A DNA stretch of 64,000 nt from OLB7 sp966250335 (GCA_966250335.1 CBINGZ010000024.1:15898-79897), one strand, 5' to 3'; counted from the first letter of the stretch, positions 32,901 through 41,910 are shown. Translations and numbers: made by a program. The notes: a model not told the origin generated them from the sequence alone.

Positions 32901-33187
32901 TCCGAGGAGGAGGTCACCGTGCTCTTACCGAACCCGAGCACGCCGTGGCCGCTGGCCGAGAAGGTGGAGTAGATGACGCCGTTGAACTCGAAATTGAATC
33001 CGATATCCTTGACGCTCGATGTTCCGCCGACGGAACCTGCCTTGATGATCGTCTCTCCCTTGGACATATCCGTTTCACTGCCGGTAGTGACCGTAAGGCC
33101 ATACTCCCGCAGGCTGGCGAGCGCCATGGCGCCCGGGATGAACAGGGAGGCCAGCGTAACCAGTAGGACGCTGTAGTACTTCTTCAT
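29927..33187 (-). CDS. T9SS-exported choice-of-anchor-D surface protein
   Basis: 1086 residues: a signal peptide (L-L-V-T-L-A-S-L-F-I, cut near A-L-A-S), a beta-rich N-terminal domain, and then several ASPM/choice-of-anchor-D type beta-sandwich modules with repeated L-x-P-G-x-S/T wording (V-L-A-P-G-D-S-T-D-I-T-L-R-F-S-P, L-T-L-A-P-G-Q-T-E). The last 80 residues are a type A sorting domain (Q-S-S-P-N-P-A-R-E-T to G-I-Y-M-Y-R-L). Such proteins cross the outer membrane by T9SS and lose the sorting domain at the surface. The ligand is unknown. Confidence 0.85.
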   Translation of the reverse strand: MKKYYSVLLVTLASLFIPGAMALASLREYGLTVTTGSETDMSKGETIIKAGSVGGTSSVKDIGFNFEFNGVIYSTFSASGHGVLGFGKSTVTSSSDEMLEKSSTYPVIAPFWDNQSTINTGVTYLLTGKPGSQVMTVQWETRPTNATTKAESFKYQVRLYEGLNRVEFYYGNMTQRTVTNARIGGGVSSKDIASLYFGKKGDLRVDYVAAVGVDITINTIPTGTVYIFDPLYCNTTFTGNVAEGGLEGPMSSGATILADKSVQRGTPTGFKPFTLATSSKCVPIRFTFVITGDYASDYVISPSTAALDPGGSVTPTITFAPGCIGARPAVLTAIGDNGSTFQLNLGAVGTSRLNWAGNTASGGVSPLNNGSVLLKGQQVKYGIAKTYTPFTISNTSTNPSAGSVTMTYTLDDPTGQYTLNTKTAVLARGQSSTPVLTFKPNRFGQYKALLTVSGDCETRTFPVEAITIGAGAEFSSGGNVIDEKSDLFVKALECAGEGVSFMEIKVKSVGNDPLYVNGASFFLTDSIYGQGIPRFPLLRDFMGNAMAADDYFVTDGPGMAPAAENAPFQFPIVLMPGESRTFYLNFVAQLPGKRLARAFIGTNALNFTGNNPSGAVTDGLLAVDLFGRGIGSSVSTTIEGKPLEGVSFGPGDLHMPHDTTIRIYNTGSCDLRVSASAFRVVGGDTRDFFIVGGFAQAMKDTEGNYVLAPGDSTDITLRFSPSRGGTRRATIMMRTNDSTLWEPGIERGAFYWNLNGTGKVGLRAIDLTFAPTIIDAAGSSGNKAVVENSSREVKMIVSMEITGPDAAEFTMDPANPWPALPLMFMPGDEVPFHVIHTPAPGSLPGDRSAELMMITSSADTIVVNLHGEALIRTLTASPSAMFEGVTVPVGKSVRQRLMVTNNGSAPLTLGTTTIAGPGAVNYLLGRLPRLTLAPGQTEHLEVTFRPISSGPSAATLVINSNSTTGSVQVTLGGAATMIRPGGTSVQNLTSGVEDLSTTTGSVSLGQSSPNPARETAEIGYRIERDGNVEIRLFDGRGAEIEVLESGYRTAGDHTVRFRVDHLPSGIYMYRLTADGVTLARSMKVVK

Positions 33188-33711
33188 GGGGACAACTCCT
33201 GCGATTATATAGGGGTTCGGGATCTACCCGATGTCGATCTCTTGCCTCGTCAGGGGGGAACGTCTCTTGCGACCGGATCGGACCTTGCAGGCGCACGCAA
33301 CCGTGCGGTGCGGATACGGGATATCCCGTACGGCACGACCGGCCGTCAGGCGTTCATGGAGCCGAGGAGGAGGCTCGGAGGAGGCGCGTCATCGAATCCG
33401 TCGTCGTGCAGGCTTGGGGGTGGGGACCCGCGCCGAGGACGGAGTGTCGTCCCGTATCGATGCAACCGGGTCGTGAGCCGTACACGGGGAGGTGCGGCTG
33501 AACGAGCGAACGGTCGAGAGGATTTCGATGGGACGGTAATGACCCCGAGAGGGTCTGGATGGCTCGGGGTCGAGCGGAGGATCGCGGATCGACATCTCCG
33601 TACAGACCGTCGATCACGATCGACGCAAATATACGGAGGAATACATGGATGTCACCAAATGGTTACAACGAATCAGGAGGGATAAATGTCACAGGGACGT
33701 TCTCCCCGACC
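33188..33711. other. Noncoding stretch upstream of the large cargo gene
   Basis: 524 bases between the start of the 29927-33187 gene and the stop of the NUDIX gene. I find no ORF worth calling; a 104-residue plus-strand frame from 33645 is the antisense shadow of the NUDIX gene. The only signal is the promoter-like pair at 33626-33658. Confidence 0.5.
33626..33658 (-). promoter_or_regulatory. Possible Bacteroidota-type promoter (minus)
   Basis: On the minus strand TTG (33656-33658), 22 bases, then TATATTTG (33626-33633). It would give a leader of over 400 bases for the large cargo gene, which is unusual, so this is tentative. Confidence 0.35.
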
Positions 33712-34302
33712 CTACGAAGCGACGTCACCCGCCCGATCGGATATGCGGAGGGCAGGAGGATGGAGAAGGGAAAGAAGCTTCCGGACGAACCGTTCGATGT
33801 GCGGATCGGATCGATGCAGCGGAAGTTCGTCGAGGGGAAACCAGCGGACGGAATGGAACTCTCCGGGATCGAAGTCGATCGCCAGGGAACCATCCCCGGT
33901 CAGCAGATACCAGAGCGACACATCGGTATGCCCGGCGGTGCTGCCGACGGTTTCGGTGATCGTGATGAAGATCGGGTCCGGGACCAGAAACGACGCTTCA
34001 AGGTTGAGCTCCTCGGCGCTCTCCCTGCGGACGGTGTCGCGCGGATCCTCGCCGGGCTCCACATGCCCGCCGGTCGGCAGCCAGAGTCCGGACTTGATAT
34101 GATCGGTCAGCAGTATCAGCCCCCGAAGCGGGTCGACGACGACGAAATAGGAGACGAGATGCATCGGCGGCGTCGCCGGCTTCTCGATACGGCAGAGGGG
34201 CTTCCCCGAGGCTATCCACTCCAGCGCCCCGGAGATATGCTCGCGCTCCGGTTCGTCGAGCGGAGAAATCGACCTGACGGCGGCTGCGATTCCGTCTCGC
34301 AT
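33712..34302 (-). CDS. NUDIX hydrolase
   Basis: 196 residues from M-R-D-G-I. The NUDIX box G-H-V-E-P-G-E-D-P-R then D-T-V-R-R-E-S-A-E-E-L fits Gx5Ex7REx2EE, so a metal-dependent pyrophosphohydrolase acting on a nucleoside diphosphate derivative is expected. The C-terminal half has F-H-S-V-R-W-F-P-L-D-E-L, common in the family. I prefer this start over one 12 codons earlier because GGAG is at a good distance and a TATCTTTG element at 34336-34343 would place the transcript start near the longer ORF start. Confidence 0.85.
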   Translation of the reverse strand: MRDGIAAAVRSISPLDEPEREHISGALEWIASGKPLCRIEKPATPPMHLVSYFVVVDPLRGLILLTDHIKSGLWLPTGGHVEPGEDPRDTVRRESAEELNLEASFLVPDPIFITITETVGSTAGHTDVSLWYLLTGDGSLAIDFDPGEFHSVRWFPLDELPLHRSDPHIERFVRKLLSLLHPPALRISDRAGDVAS

Positions 34303-34335
34303 GATATATCGTTCTCCGGATATGTTGTAGCGCCG

Positions 34336-34343
34336 CAAAGATA
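34336..34343 (-). promoter_or_regulatory. TAnnTTTG element before the NUDIX gene
   Basis: TATCTTTG on the minus strand, 34 bases before the chosen start. No clear TTG at -33. Confidence 0.4.
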
Positions 34344-34357
34344 ACGACGCGGCGTGA

Positions 34358-35005
34358 TCACTCCGACGACCTCTGACGCCGCCGCAGCCGTTTCGGTCCG
34401 TACCAGAGCCAGAAGCCGGAAAGGGAGAGACCGAGCAGGCTCAGACCCATCACCGTGGTGTACCCCAGCTTGACCTGCTCGTCCTCGGTGCCGAACGCGA
34501 AATCGAGGATGGAGCCGTCGTGGATGTTCTCGATGAGATCGGATGTGCGGTGGGATATAAGGAGCACCTTCCCCGTCGTCCCGTCGAGCTGCACTTCGGA
34601 GTAGTGGTTCACGAAGACGAACTTCACCGAACCTTTCTGCGGCCGGGCGTCGATCCGCTCCAGCTCCGGCGAGAGATCGGCGCCGATCGAATCGCGCAAC
34701 GTTTGTATCGCAATGGTATGCAGACTGTCGAACGGGAGCCAGGTCGCCAGATCGGGAGAGACCCCTTTCGAGGTGGGAGGGAGGATGATCCCCCCGGTAT
34801 GCTTCTTCCAGCCGAGAAGCAGACCGGTGATCGACACGATGAAGAAGAACACGAAGAGGAGGGCGCCGATCGTGCGATGCAGCTTTCTGAACAGCCGGAG
34901 AAGGCGGGCCCGTTTCAGCCGCCCGGGGGCGACCTGGAGCCGTGATCCGGTTATGGGCCCGGCGCCGGACGGGGCGGAGCTTCGTGCGTCGTGATGTTCG
35001 GTCAT
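34358..35005 (-). CDS. PepSY-associated membrane protein
   Basis: 215 residues. A first membrane helix follows a basic stretch (F-R-K-L-H-R-T-I-G-A-L-L-F-V-F-F-F-I-V), typical of the PepSY-associated TM family, and a second lies near the C-terminus (G-L-S-L-L-G-L-S-L-S-G-F-W-L-W-Y-G). A periplasmic domain sits between them. Relatives occur in iron-uptake and reductase-linked inner-membrane proteins. The N-terminal 30 residues are polar and disordered. It ends 19 bases before the NUDIX promoter and is not clearly in an operon with it. Confidence 0.7.
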   Translation of the reverse strand: MTEHHDARSSAPSGAGPITGSRLQVAPGRLKRARLLRLFRKLHRTIGALLFVFFFIVSITGLLLGWKKHTGGIILPPTSKGVSPDLATWLPFDSLHTIAIQTLRDSIGADLSPELERIDARPQKGSVKFVFVNHYSEVQLDGTTGKVLLISHRTSDLIENIHDGSILDFAFGTEDEQVKLGYTTVMGLSLLGLSLSGFWLWYGPKRLRRRQRSSE

Positions 35006-35257
35006 GCGGGGGCCGGTCCTCGGGATATGCTGGACGATGGGGGATGCGGATCGCTTCGTAAGATCGGCAATCGAGCACGATCCCCGAAGAGATCAGTGCG
35101 ACGGCCGCGCTCTTTCAGTGACGTGCAACGGCCTCCGGAACGTATATTCACCGCGAGGTATGCCCGGCCCTGCGGTGAAGCCGTCGGCACGGCGCCTCCA
35201 CGACCATACCACGATACATTCACACCAGGCGGGCGAATGCCCCGGGAGCATGGAGAG

Positions 35258-35662
35258 ATGTCCGACGTACGTTCCGAAACCGACTCGATCGAGCAGTATC
35301 CCTACGACACGCGCCTCGACATCTACTACAAGCCCCTGGAGGTGGTCGATGTTCAGAAGCTCGTGGACGAATGCACCCATCCCTGGTACAACCAGACGCT
35401 CTGCAAGGTGAACGACTCGGTCGTCAGGCTCGGCGTCATTCAGGGAGAATACCACTGGCACAAACATGACGACGAGGACGAGTTCTTCTATGTTGTGGAA
35501 GGCCGACTCCTGATCGATCTGGAGGATCGCACGATCGAGCTCGACCCCACGCAGGGCTTCGTGGTGCCGAAGGGAATCGTACATCGTACAAGAGCGCCGC
35601 AGCGGACGGTGATCATGATGGTGGAGGGAGCGGGGATCATTCCGACAGGGGATGCGATGTAA
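35258..35662 (+). CDS. Cupin-domain protein
   Basis: 134 residues. The first cupin motif is H-W-H-K-H-D-D-E-D-E-F-F-Y-V-V-E-G (two His plus Glu for a metal) and the second P-K-G-I-V-H-R-T supplies the remaining His. A small single-domain metal cupin; the reaction is unknown. The start has GGGAG upstream. Its stop overlaps the Memo-family ATG (TAATG), so the two genes are coupled. An in-frame ATG at 35237 would lengthen it by 7 residues. Confidence 0.8.
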   Translation: MSDVRSETDSIEQYPYDTRLDIYYKPLEVVDVQKLVDECTHPWYNQTLCKVNDSVVRLGVIQGEYHWHKHDDEDEFFYVVEGRLLIDLEDRTIELDPTQGFVVPKGIVHRTRAPQRTVIMMVEGAGIIPTGDAM

Positions 35663-36681
35663 TGCGCCCGCGGGGGACAATATATCGTTTCGGGATCGCC
35701 GACGACGGGCCCACGATGGACGCCGTGATGCGGCGCATCGACGAGCACCAGTCGGCTCCTCTCGCCGAGGCTCTGCATGGAACAGGGGAAGATGTATCGT
35801 GGCGTGTTGCAGTGGCGCCGCACGACGACTACACGAACGTCGGCTACCTCTATCCCGCGGTGCTCGGAAACGTCAGGGCGAAGACGATCATCTTCTTCGG
35901 CGTGGCGCACAAGGCCCGGAACCTGGGACTCGAGAACGAACTGATCTTCGACTCCTATTCCCACTGGACGGGGCCGTACGGTCCCGTCGCCGTCTCGCCG
36001 CTGCGTGACGAGATCATGAGGGAGCTCCCCTCCGATCTTTATCAGGTCAACGACGCCATGCACGACATCGAGCATTCGATCGAGGCGATCGTCCCGTTCC
36101 TCCAGCATGACAACCGCGACGTGCGGATCGTGCCGATCCTGGTCCCCGCCATGCCGTTCGACAGGATGGAACATATCGCGAAGCTCCTGGCCGGGATCAT
36201 TGGAACTATCGCAGCGAAGCAGGGCCTCCGCTGGGGAGAGGAGTATTCGATCGTGATCTCCACCGACGCGGTCCATTACGGCGACGAAGGATGGAGCGGC
36301 TGCAACTTCGCCCGTTTCGGCGCCGACGAAACGGGCTACCGCGCCGCTCTGGCCCACGAGGAGGCGATCATCGACAACTGCCTGCGCGACGAGATCGAGC
36401 CGCATCGCCTGAAAGCCTTCACCGAATACACCGTCAGCCCTCTCGACTTCCGCGAATACATCTGGACCTGGTGCGGCCGCTACTCCCTCCCCTTCGGCCT
36501 GCTGACGGCATATCATCTCCAGAGATATCTGAACGAACCGCCGCTCTCCGGAAAGCTCCTCGGCTACCGCACCAGCATCGACTCTCTCGGCCCTCTCCCT
36601 CTGGACGATCTCGGCCTCCGTGCCACAAACCCCGCCACGATCCGTCATTGGGTCGGCTACCCCGCCCTGGGCTACGTCTAG
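35662..36681 (+). CDS. Memo-family protein (AmmeMemoRadiSam system protein B-like)
   Basis: 339 residues. Family landmarks are A-P-H-D-D-Y-T-N-V-G near residue 51, H-D-I-E-H-S-I-E-A-I-V-P-F-L in the middle and V-I-S-T-D-A-V-H-Y-G later. These match the P-H-x2-Y, E-H-S-x-E and S-x-D-x-x-H-Y sites of Memo, a family related to nonhaem-iron dioxygenases. Here the first is H-D-D-Y rather than H-A-G-Y and the last is T-D-A-V-H-Y, both conservative. AMMECR1 and the usual radical SAM partner are absent nearby. Role unknown; coupled to the cupin upstream. Confidence 0.75.
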   Translation: MRPRGTIYRFGIADDGPTMDAVMRRIDEHQSAPLAEALHGTGEDVSWRVAVAPHDDYTNVGYLYPAVLGNVRAKTIIFFGVAHKARNLGLENELIFDSYSHWTGPYGPVAVSPLRDEIMRELPSDLYQVNDAMHDIEHSIEAIVPFLQHDNRDVRIVPILVPAMPFDRMEHIAKLLAGIIGTIAAKQGLRWGEEYSIVISTDAVHYGDEGWSGCNFARFGADETGYRAALAHEEAIIDNCLRDEIEPHRLKAFTEYTVSPLDFREYIWTWCGRYSLPFGLLTAYHLQRYLNEPPLSGKLLGYRTSIDSLGPLPLDDLGLRATNPATIRHWVGYPALGYV

Positions 36682-36703
36682 TTCGCCCCTATGGGGCTTG
36701 GTT

Positions 36704-38446
36704 CTATTTCCTCTTCTTGGGATTCCCCGGATTCCCCCGTCCCTTGCGAGCCGCAAACGGAACCCCCCGCCGCCCGCCGCGCCCATAATCCTCAACCTCC
36801 CGCCGCTCCCCAAGAGCCGACACATCCTGCCTGGTCGCCAGCCGGATATTGGTCTCCCGATTGCGGATGGTAACACCCGCCAGATCGGTCACCACCTGCT
36901 CGCTATACTGCGCCGGAATCTCCACGAACGTAAAGTCGTCATAGATATCGATCGCCCCGATGGAGGCCCCCGGTATCCCCGCCTCGTTCGCGATCGCCCC
37001 CACGATATCGGAGGGACGGATCCCCGTCCGCCGTCCCGCGTTGATGAAGAGCCTGACCATTCCCGACTCCGACGGCGGCACCTGCTCCGGCTTCGGCTCC
37101 AGCGCCACGGTCAGCGGCTTGTCTCCCTGGGCGATCCTCACCGCCGCCGCGGCGATCTCCGCCATATCTCGCCCGCTCTCCTCGGCCATCTCCTCGACCA
37201 TCGAGAGATAGGCATCCAGATTCTCCTCACCGAGCGTCTTCATGATCCGCTCCTTGAAGAGCGCCAGGCGCCGCGCGGCAACATCGGCTCGCGACGGGAT
37301 CTTCTTCGAGGTAAGTCTCTTCCCCGTATATCGTTCGATCTCGTACATCATCCGTTCCTCGCGCGGGGTCACGAAGAGGATCGCGGTCCCCGTCCGTCCG
37401 GCGCGTCCGGTCCTGCCGATGCGATGGACGTACGACTCGGGATCGTTCGGTATATCGTAGTTGACCACGAGTTCGATCTGTTCGATATCGAGTCCGCGGG
37501 CCGCCACATCGGTCGCCACCACGATCTCCACCTGACCCGACCTCATCCGTCGAATGACGCTCTCGCGCTGCGACTGGGTCATCCCCCCATGCATCGCCTC
37601 GGCTTCGTAACCGCGCGCCTGCAGTTTCTCCGCCAGGTCCGCCGCCCCGATCTTCGTCCGCGCGAAGATCAGGATCGCCCCCTGTTCCTCCGCCCGTGTC
37701 TCCAGGAGCTGGGTGAGGACGTTGAGCTTCTGCTTCTCGGTCACATGGAAATAGTACTGCTCCACGGAAGGAACAGTCATAGCCTTATGCGATACTTCCA
37801 CCGCCACCGGGTTCTTCAGATATCGCTTCGTGATACGGCGGACCTCCGGCGGCATGGTGGCGGAGAAGAGGGCGGTCTGGCGCTCCTGCGGCGTCTGGCT
37901 CAGAATCCATTCCACATCCTCGAGAAACCCCATCCGGAGCATCTCGTCGGCCTCATCCAGGACCACGAACCGGAGCGTCTCGAGCTTCAGCGTCCCCCGG
38001 CGCATATGATCCATGATCCGTCCCGGCGTTCCCACCACCACATGCATCGGACCGCGAAGGCGGGCCACCTGTTTCATGATCGAGTCGCCGCCGTAGATCG
38101 GTGTGATCCGCAGACGTCCCAGATGCCGGGCGTAGGTGTGGATCGCCTCGGCCACCTGGATCGCCAGTTCGCGCGTCGGCGTCAGGATCAGCGCCTGAAG
38201 GGCTCCGCGGGTCAGGTCGAGCCTGTCGAGGATCGGAAGTGAGAAGGCGGCCGTCTTTCCGGTCCCCGTCTGCGCCTGTCCCAGCAGGTCGTGCCCGGCA
38301 AGCAGGAGGGGGATCGTCTGCTGCTGGACCGGCGTCGGCGTCTCATAGCCCAGCTCCGTAAGGGTCAGAGTGAGAGCCTCACTCAGGCCGATGCCGTTGA
38401 ATGTCTCGTTGTCGGGCGTGCCCGTCGCTTTCTTGTCCTCGTTCAT
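36704..38446 (-). CDS. deaD: DEAD-box RNA helicase (CsdA/DeaD type)
   Basis: 580 residues from M-N-E-D-K-K. Core motifs in order: Q-A-Q-T-G-T-G-K-T (Walker A), P-T-R-E-L-A, D-E-A-D, F-S-A-T, A-R-G-L-D and H-R-I-G-R-T-G-R-A-G-R. After residue 430 come a helical linker and a DbpA-type RNA-binding domain (R-L-F-I-N-A-G-R-R then T-F-V-E-I-P), then a basic Arg/Gly-rich tail. It unwinds RNA in ribosome assembly or cold adaptation. A longer frame to 38587 has no ribosome site. It is divergent from the histidine kinase. Confidence 0.92.
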   Translation of the reverse strand: MNEDKKATGTPDNETFNGIGLSEALTLTLTELGYETPTPVQQQTIPLLLAGHDLLGQAQTGTGKTAAFSLPILDRLDLTRGALQALILTPTRELAIQVAEAIHTYARHLGRLRITPIYGGDSIMKQVARLRGPMHVVVGTPGRIMDHMRRGTLKLETLRFVVLDEADEMLRMGFLEDVEWILSQTPQERQTALFSATMPPEVRRITKRYLKNPVAVEVSHKAMTVPSVEQYYFHVTEKQKLNVLTQLLETRAEEQGAILIFARTKIGAADLAEKLQARGYEAEAMHGGMTQSQRESVIRRMRSGQVEIVVATDVAARGLDIEQIELVVNYDIPNDPESYVHRIGRTGRAGRTGTAILFVTPREERMMYEIERYTGKRLTSKKIPSRADVAARRLALFKERIMKTLGEENLDAYLSMVEEMAEESGRDMAEIAAAAVRIAQGDKPLTVALEPKPEQVPPSESGMVRLFINAGRRTGIRPSDIVGAIANEAGIPGASIGAIDIYDDFTFVEIPAQYSEQVVTDLAGVTIRNRETNIRLATRQDVSALGERREVEDYGRGGRRGVPFAARKGRGNPGNPKKRK

Positions 38447-38691
38447 ACGATCTCTGCCGCTCTTGAATATGGGAAAGGTCCGTCCTCGTGAGAACGGTTC
38501 GACCCGGTGTGAAATTCCCCGCTCGCCTCCGGGAAGCCCGCATGTTACGGATACTTCGGGGACGGCGCGCCGTTCCGGAGATAACAAAACGTAGCGGCGC
38601 GGCGGGGATTCATATATTCGGCCTCACCAGAAGGCGGGATATCGGCGGCGGTGACCGCGTTCGCGCCTTCACGCACCTATCGGACGCAGCC

Positions 38692-41600
38692 ATGCCGGAC
38701 TATCCGCCTCACCGGTTCGCCCACGCCTGCTTCTCGCGCCCGCGCGTCGCCGACGGCCTCCCCGTCAAGTCGGTCTTCGCTCTCTTTCAGGAGAGTCTGG
38801 GGTTCGTCTGGGTCGGCACCCAGATGGGCCTTGTCCGTCTGGACGCAGGTTCCGCGCGCCGTTTCCGCCATAATCCCGATGATCCCTCGACCTCTCCCGG
38901 AACCTTTATCCTCTCTCTCGGCGAATCATTGCAGGGCGATATATGGGTTGGAGCCTACGAGGGAGGCTGTGCCCGTTACGATAGATATACCGAGCGGTTC
39001 ACCCCGGTCGATCTTCAGCCCTGGAGTTCGGGGGATCGCGTGGCGCGATGTTTCATGCCGATGGGGGATGGCCGGATGTGGGTGGGCACGAACGGTTCAC
39101 TGACCGCCGTGGAGCCGGAGAGGGGAGGGGTCAGCAAGTTCCGTCCCGCCGATATCGACACTCCCGGCGCCGATGTGCGATACACGGCGCTGCTGCCGCT
39201 GGACGATCGCCTGCTGCTGGTGGGGGCCACATCCGGAGCATACATCTTCGACACGGTGAGCGGGTCGGCCCGGTCGATCCCGTTCGAGAACCGCGGCCTG
39301 ATTTCGCCGCCGCGCCACAACGTGGCGGCGATGATTAGGGATGACGCGGGGGGCCTGCTGGTCGCCACCGGCCGTCAGCTCTATCGCGGCGGGTCGATGC
39401 CGGAGGCGCTGGAACTGGTGGAGCCTCTCGTCAATCACCCGAGCTACGGCGCCCGGTTCGCGGTGACCTCGCTTGCCGCCGACAGTATCGCGTCGCGAGT
39501 ATGGATCGGAACCTCCGTCGGGCTTCTCCGGATGGAGGCGAACGGGGAGGGCTTCACCTTCTTCCCCTCGGATGATTCCGATCCGCTGGCGCCGTGCGGA
39601 CCTGAGACGAGCGTCCTGCTCCGCGACCGTTCGGGGATGCTCTGGGTCGGCGCGGGGGGCGGGATCTCACTGCTTGATCTGCGATATAATTTTCGCTACC
39701 ATCGTGTCGTTGACGAGTCCCTCAGGAGCCCGCTGACCGTATCGGGCATCGCCGAGGATGAGGATGGGAAACTCTGGCTGGCGACACCGATCGGACTGTG
39801 GGAATACGACCCTGCAACCGGGGAGAAGAGACGCTACTCGCTCGGCGGCGATACGGAGCAGACGATACGGGAGAACGATCTTGTCCGCGAGGTCCGGCGC
39901 GGCAGGGAGGGGAGCCTCTGGATCGGGTCGGTCGGCGGACTCTTCAGGTGGGACCGGAAAACCGGGACTGTCGTGGAGCGATATCATCCTGATGCGGTCG
40001 CCGTTGCGGCCGGCGGCGTACGGTCGCTCCTCGCCCCCTCGATCAAGGGGGTGCTGGAGGATAGCGAGGGTTTCGTCTGGTCGGGAAGCGATGTTGGCGG
40101 AGTCCAGCGCCTTGATCCCTCGTCGGGAACGTTCAGGTATTACAGAAAGGGGGATCGCGACTCCGGCGGCATACCTCACGATACGATGCTGACCTCGCTT
40201 CAGGATCGTCGCGGTCGTCTCTGGTTCGGCTTCGTGACCTCCCTGGCGCGATATGATCGCCCGACCGACACGTTCGAGAGTTTCGGCTTCGACCCCGCCG
40301 ACCATTCCAGCCTGAGCAACAGCATGGTGACGGCGCTCTACGAGGACGCCGCCGGCACGCTCTGGGTCGGGACGGCCGGTGGGCTCAACCGCGCGGTCGA
40401 ATCGCCGGAGGGGAAGGTCTCCTTCGTCAGATACGGCGCGCGCGATCTCCCCGCCGATTTCATCACCTCCATCATCGGTCACGGCGACGAGCTCTGGCTG
40501 GGGACCAACAGGGGGATCGTCCGCTTCAGCGAACGGGAGGGGAGGATAGAGACGCGGCTGTACGATAGATCGGACGGTCTCCATGCGGCCGAATACAATC
40601 TCGGCTGCGCGATCCGCGGCGCCGACGGTGTTCTCTCCTTCGGCGGTCGGAGCGGCTTCGATCGGTTCGATCCCGATCGACTTCTTCCCGATCTCACCCC
40701 TCCTCCCGCCGTTCTCACCGAGCTCCTTCTCTTCAACGAATCGGTGCGGGTCGATCCTTCCGCCGGACGCGGCGCCGGGCCCTCCCTGAAAGGATCGATC
40801 ACCCATCTGCGCGATCTGACCCTGACGTACCGTCAATCGGTCGTCACCATCGGCTACGCGGCGCTCCATTACAGGGCTCCGGAGAAGATCCGGTACGGAT
40901 ATATTCTGGAGGGATTCGATCGCGAGTGGAACGACGCCGGCGGGCGGGACGAGGCGACCTACACGAACCTCGATCCCGGCAGATATCTCTTCAAGGTACG
41001 CGCCGTCAACAGCGACGGCCTGACGGGCGGTTCCGGCGCCGGGCTGATGATTCATGTGGAGCCCCCCCCGTGGCGGACCTGGTGGGCGCATACCCTCTAC
41101 GGCATGGCCGGAGCCGCAACGATCGCCTCCTTCACCCGGTGGCGGATCGCGGCGCGCGAACGTGAACTGCGCGAACAGCAGGCGGTGGAGCGGGCACGCC
41201 TGGAGGAGCGTGAGAACATCCGCCGCAAGAACGCGGCCGACTTCCACGACGAGGCGGGAACCACCCTGACGCGCATCCTCTTGCTGACCGAACTCGCCAG
41301 GCGCAACGGCGGCGGGGAGGGGGAGCTCGGCTCCCTTCTGGAGAAGGTCGAGGCGAACGCGGCACATCTTGCCCAGGGGATGCGTGATTTCATCTGGGTG
41401 CTCGATCCCGACAAGGATACGCTGCTCGACACGCTCCAGCGGATCGATGCCGTCGGTGAATCGCTCTTCGCCACGCTCGACACATCTTTCACTATGCGAT
41501 ATGATTATCGGCGCATGCAGGGAGTGACGCTCGATCTGGATTATCGTCGTCAGATATTGATGATCTGCAAGGAGGCGCTGAACAACGTGGCCCGTCATGC

Positions 41601-41826
41601 GGGGGCGGCGACCGTGCAGGTGCTGGTCTCACGCGAGAAGGGGGCGGTCGTCGTCACGGTGATCGATGACGGCGGAGGATTGCCTGCCGGGGGAGGGAGC
41701 GCCGGGTACGGCATGAAGTCGATGCGGAGAAGAGCCGAGAGCATCGGGGCGACGTTGACGCTGGAGAGCGGCGGAGCAGGGGCCGGGACGCGGGTGGAGC
41801 TGAAAATACCCCATTTGGGCGATTGA
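38692..41826 (+). CDS. Hybrid sensor: Reg_prop propeller/Y_Y_Y/histidine kinase
   Basis: 1044 residues. About nine Reg_prop strands (L-W-V-G-T/A or L-W-I-G-S followed by a G-G-L or G-G-I turn) fill residues 1-650 as two propellers. A Y_Y_Y domain (about 690-800) and one membrane helix (about 805-825) follow. Next come HisKA_3 (F-H-D-E-A-G-T-T, His852) and an HATPase domain (N-N-V-A-R-H-A-G and D-D-G-G-G-L-P to the end). It would autophosphorylate on His852 and pass phosphate to the NarL-type regulator at 43725. I see no N-terminal signal peptide at this start; no earlier in-frame start gives one. Confidence 0.85.
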   Translation: MPDYPPHRFAHACFSRPRVADGLPVKSVFALFQESLGFVWVGTQMGLVRLDAGSARRFRHNPDDPSTSPGTFILSLGESLQGDIWVGAYEGGCARYDRYTERFTPVDLQPWSSGDRVARCFMPMGDGRMWVGTNGSLTAVEPERGGVSKFRPADIDTPGADVRYTALLPLDDRLLLVGATSGAYIFDTVSGSARSIPFENRGLISPPRHNVAAMIRDDAGGLLVATGRQLYRGGSMPEALELVEPLVNHPSYGARFAVTSLAADSIASRVWIGTSVGLLRMEANGEGFTFFPSDDSDPLAPCGPETSVLLRDRSGMLWVGAGGGISLLDLRYNFRYHRVVDESLRSPLTVSGIAEDEDGKLWLATPIGLWEYDPATGEKRRYSLGGDTEQTIRENDLVREVRRGREGSLWIGSVGGLFRWDRKTGTVVERYHPDAVAVAAGGVRSLLAPSIKGVLEDSEGFVWSGSDVGGVQRLDPSSGTFRYYRKGDRDSGGIPHDTMLTSLQDRRGRLWFGFVTSLARYDRPTDTFESFGFDPADHSSLSNSMVTALYEDAAGTLWVGTAGGLNRAVESPEGKVSFVRYGARDLPADFITSIIGHGDELWLGTNRGIVRFSEREGRIETRLYDRSDGLHAAEYNLGCAIRGADGVLSFGGRSGFDRFDPDRLLPDLTPPPAVLTELLLFNESVRVDPSAGRGAGPSLKGSITHLRDLTLTYRQSVVTIGYAALHYRAPEKIRYGYILEGFDREWNDAGGRDEATYTNLDPGRYLFKVRAVNSDGLTGGSGAGLMIHVEPPPWRTWWAHTLYGMAGAATIASFTRWRIAARERELREQQAVERARLEERENIRRKNAADFHDEAGTTLTRILLLTELARRNGGGEGELGSLLEKVEANAAHLAQGMRDFIWVLDPDKDTLLDTLQRIDAVGESLFATLDTSFTMRYDYRRMQGVTLDLDYRRQILMICKEALNNVARHAGAATVQVLVSREKGAVVVTVIDDGGGLPAGGGSAGYGMKSMRRRAESIGATLTLESGGAGAGTRVELKIPHLGD

Positions 41827-41910
41827 TGGAGGGCTCTCACGCCCCGTAACATTGTGGCGTACTTCAAGGCCGGGACCTCCCCGGACCTGCTTACCAGCGA
41901 AGATTACGCC

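Noticed and set aside
29777..33166. 1129-residue plus-strand open frame
   Set aside because: It lies antisense to the T9SS cargo gene, is full of Arg/Asp/Gly/His, has no signal peptide, domain or ribosome site, and mirrors high-GC codon bias of the real gene.
33645..33959. 104-residue plus-strand ORF with a GGAGG upstream
   Set aside because: Despite the ribosome-like site, it overlaps the NUDIX gene antisense and is Arg/Asp-rich without hydrophobic pattern.
39667..41598. 643-residue minus-strand frame in the histidine kinase
   Set aside because: Antisense shadow; the plus strand has a full kinase with all motifs.
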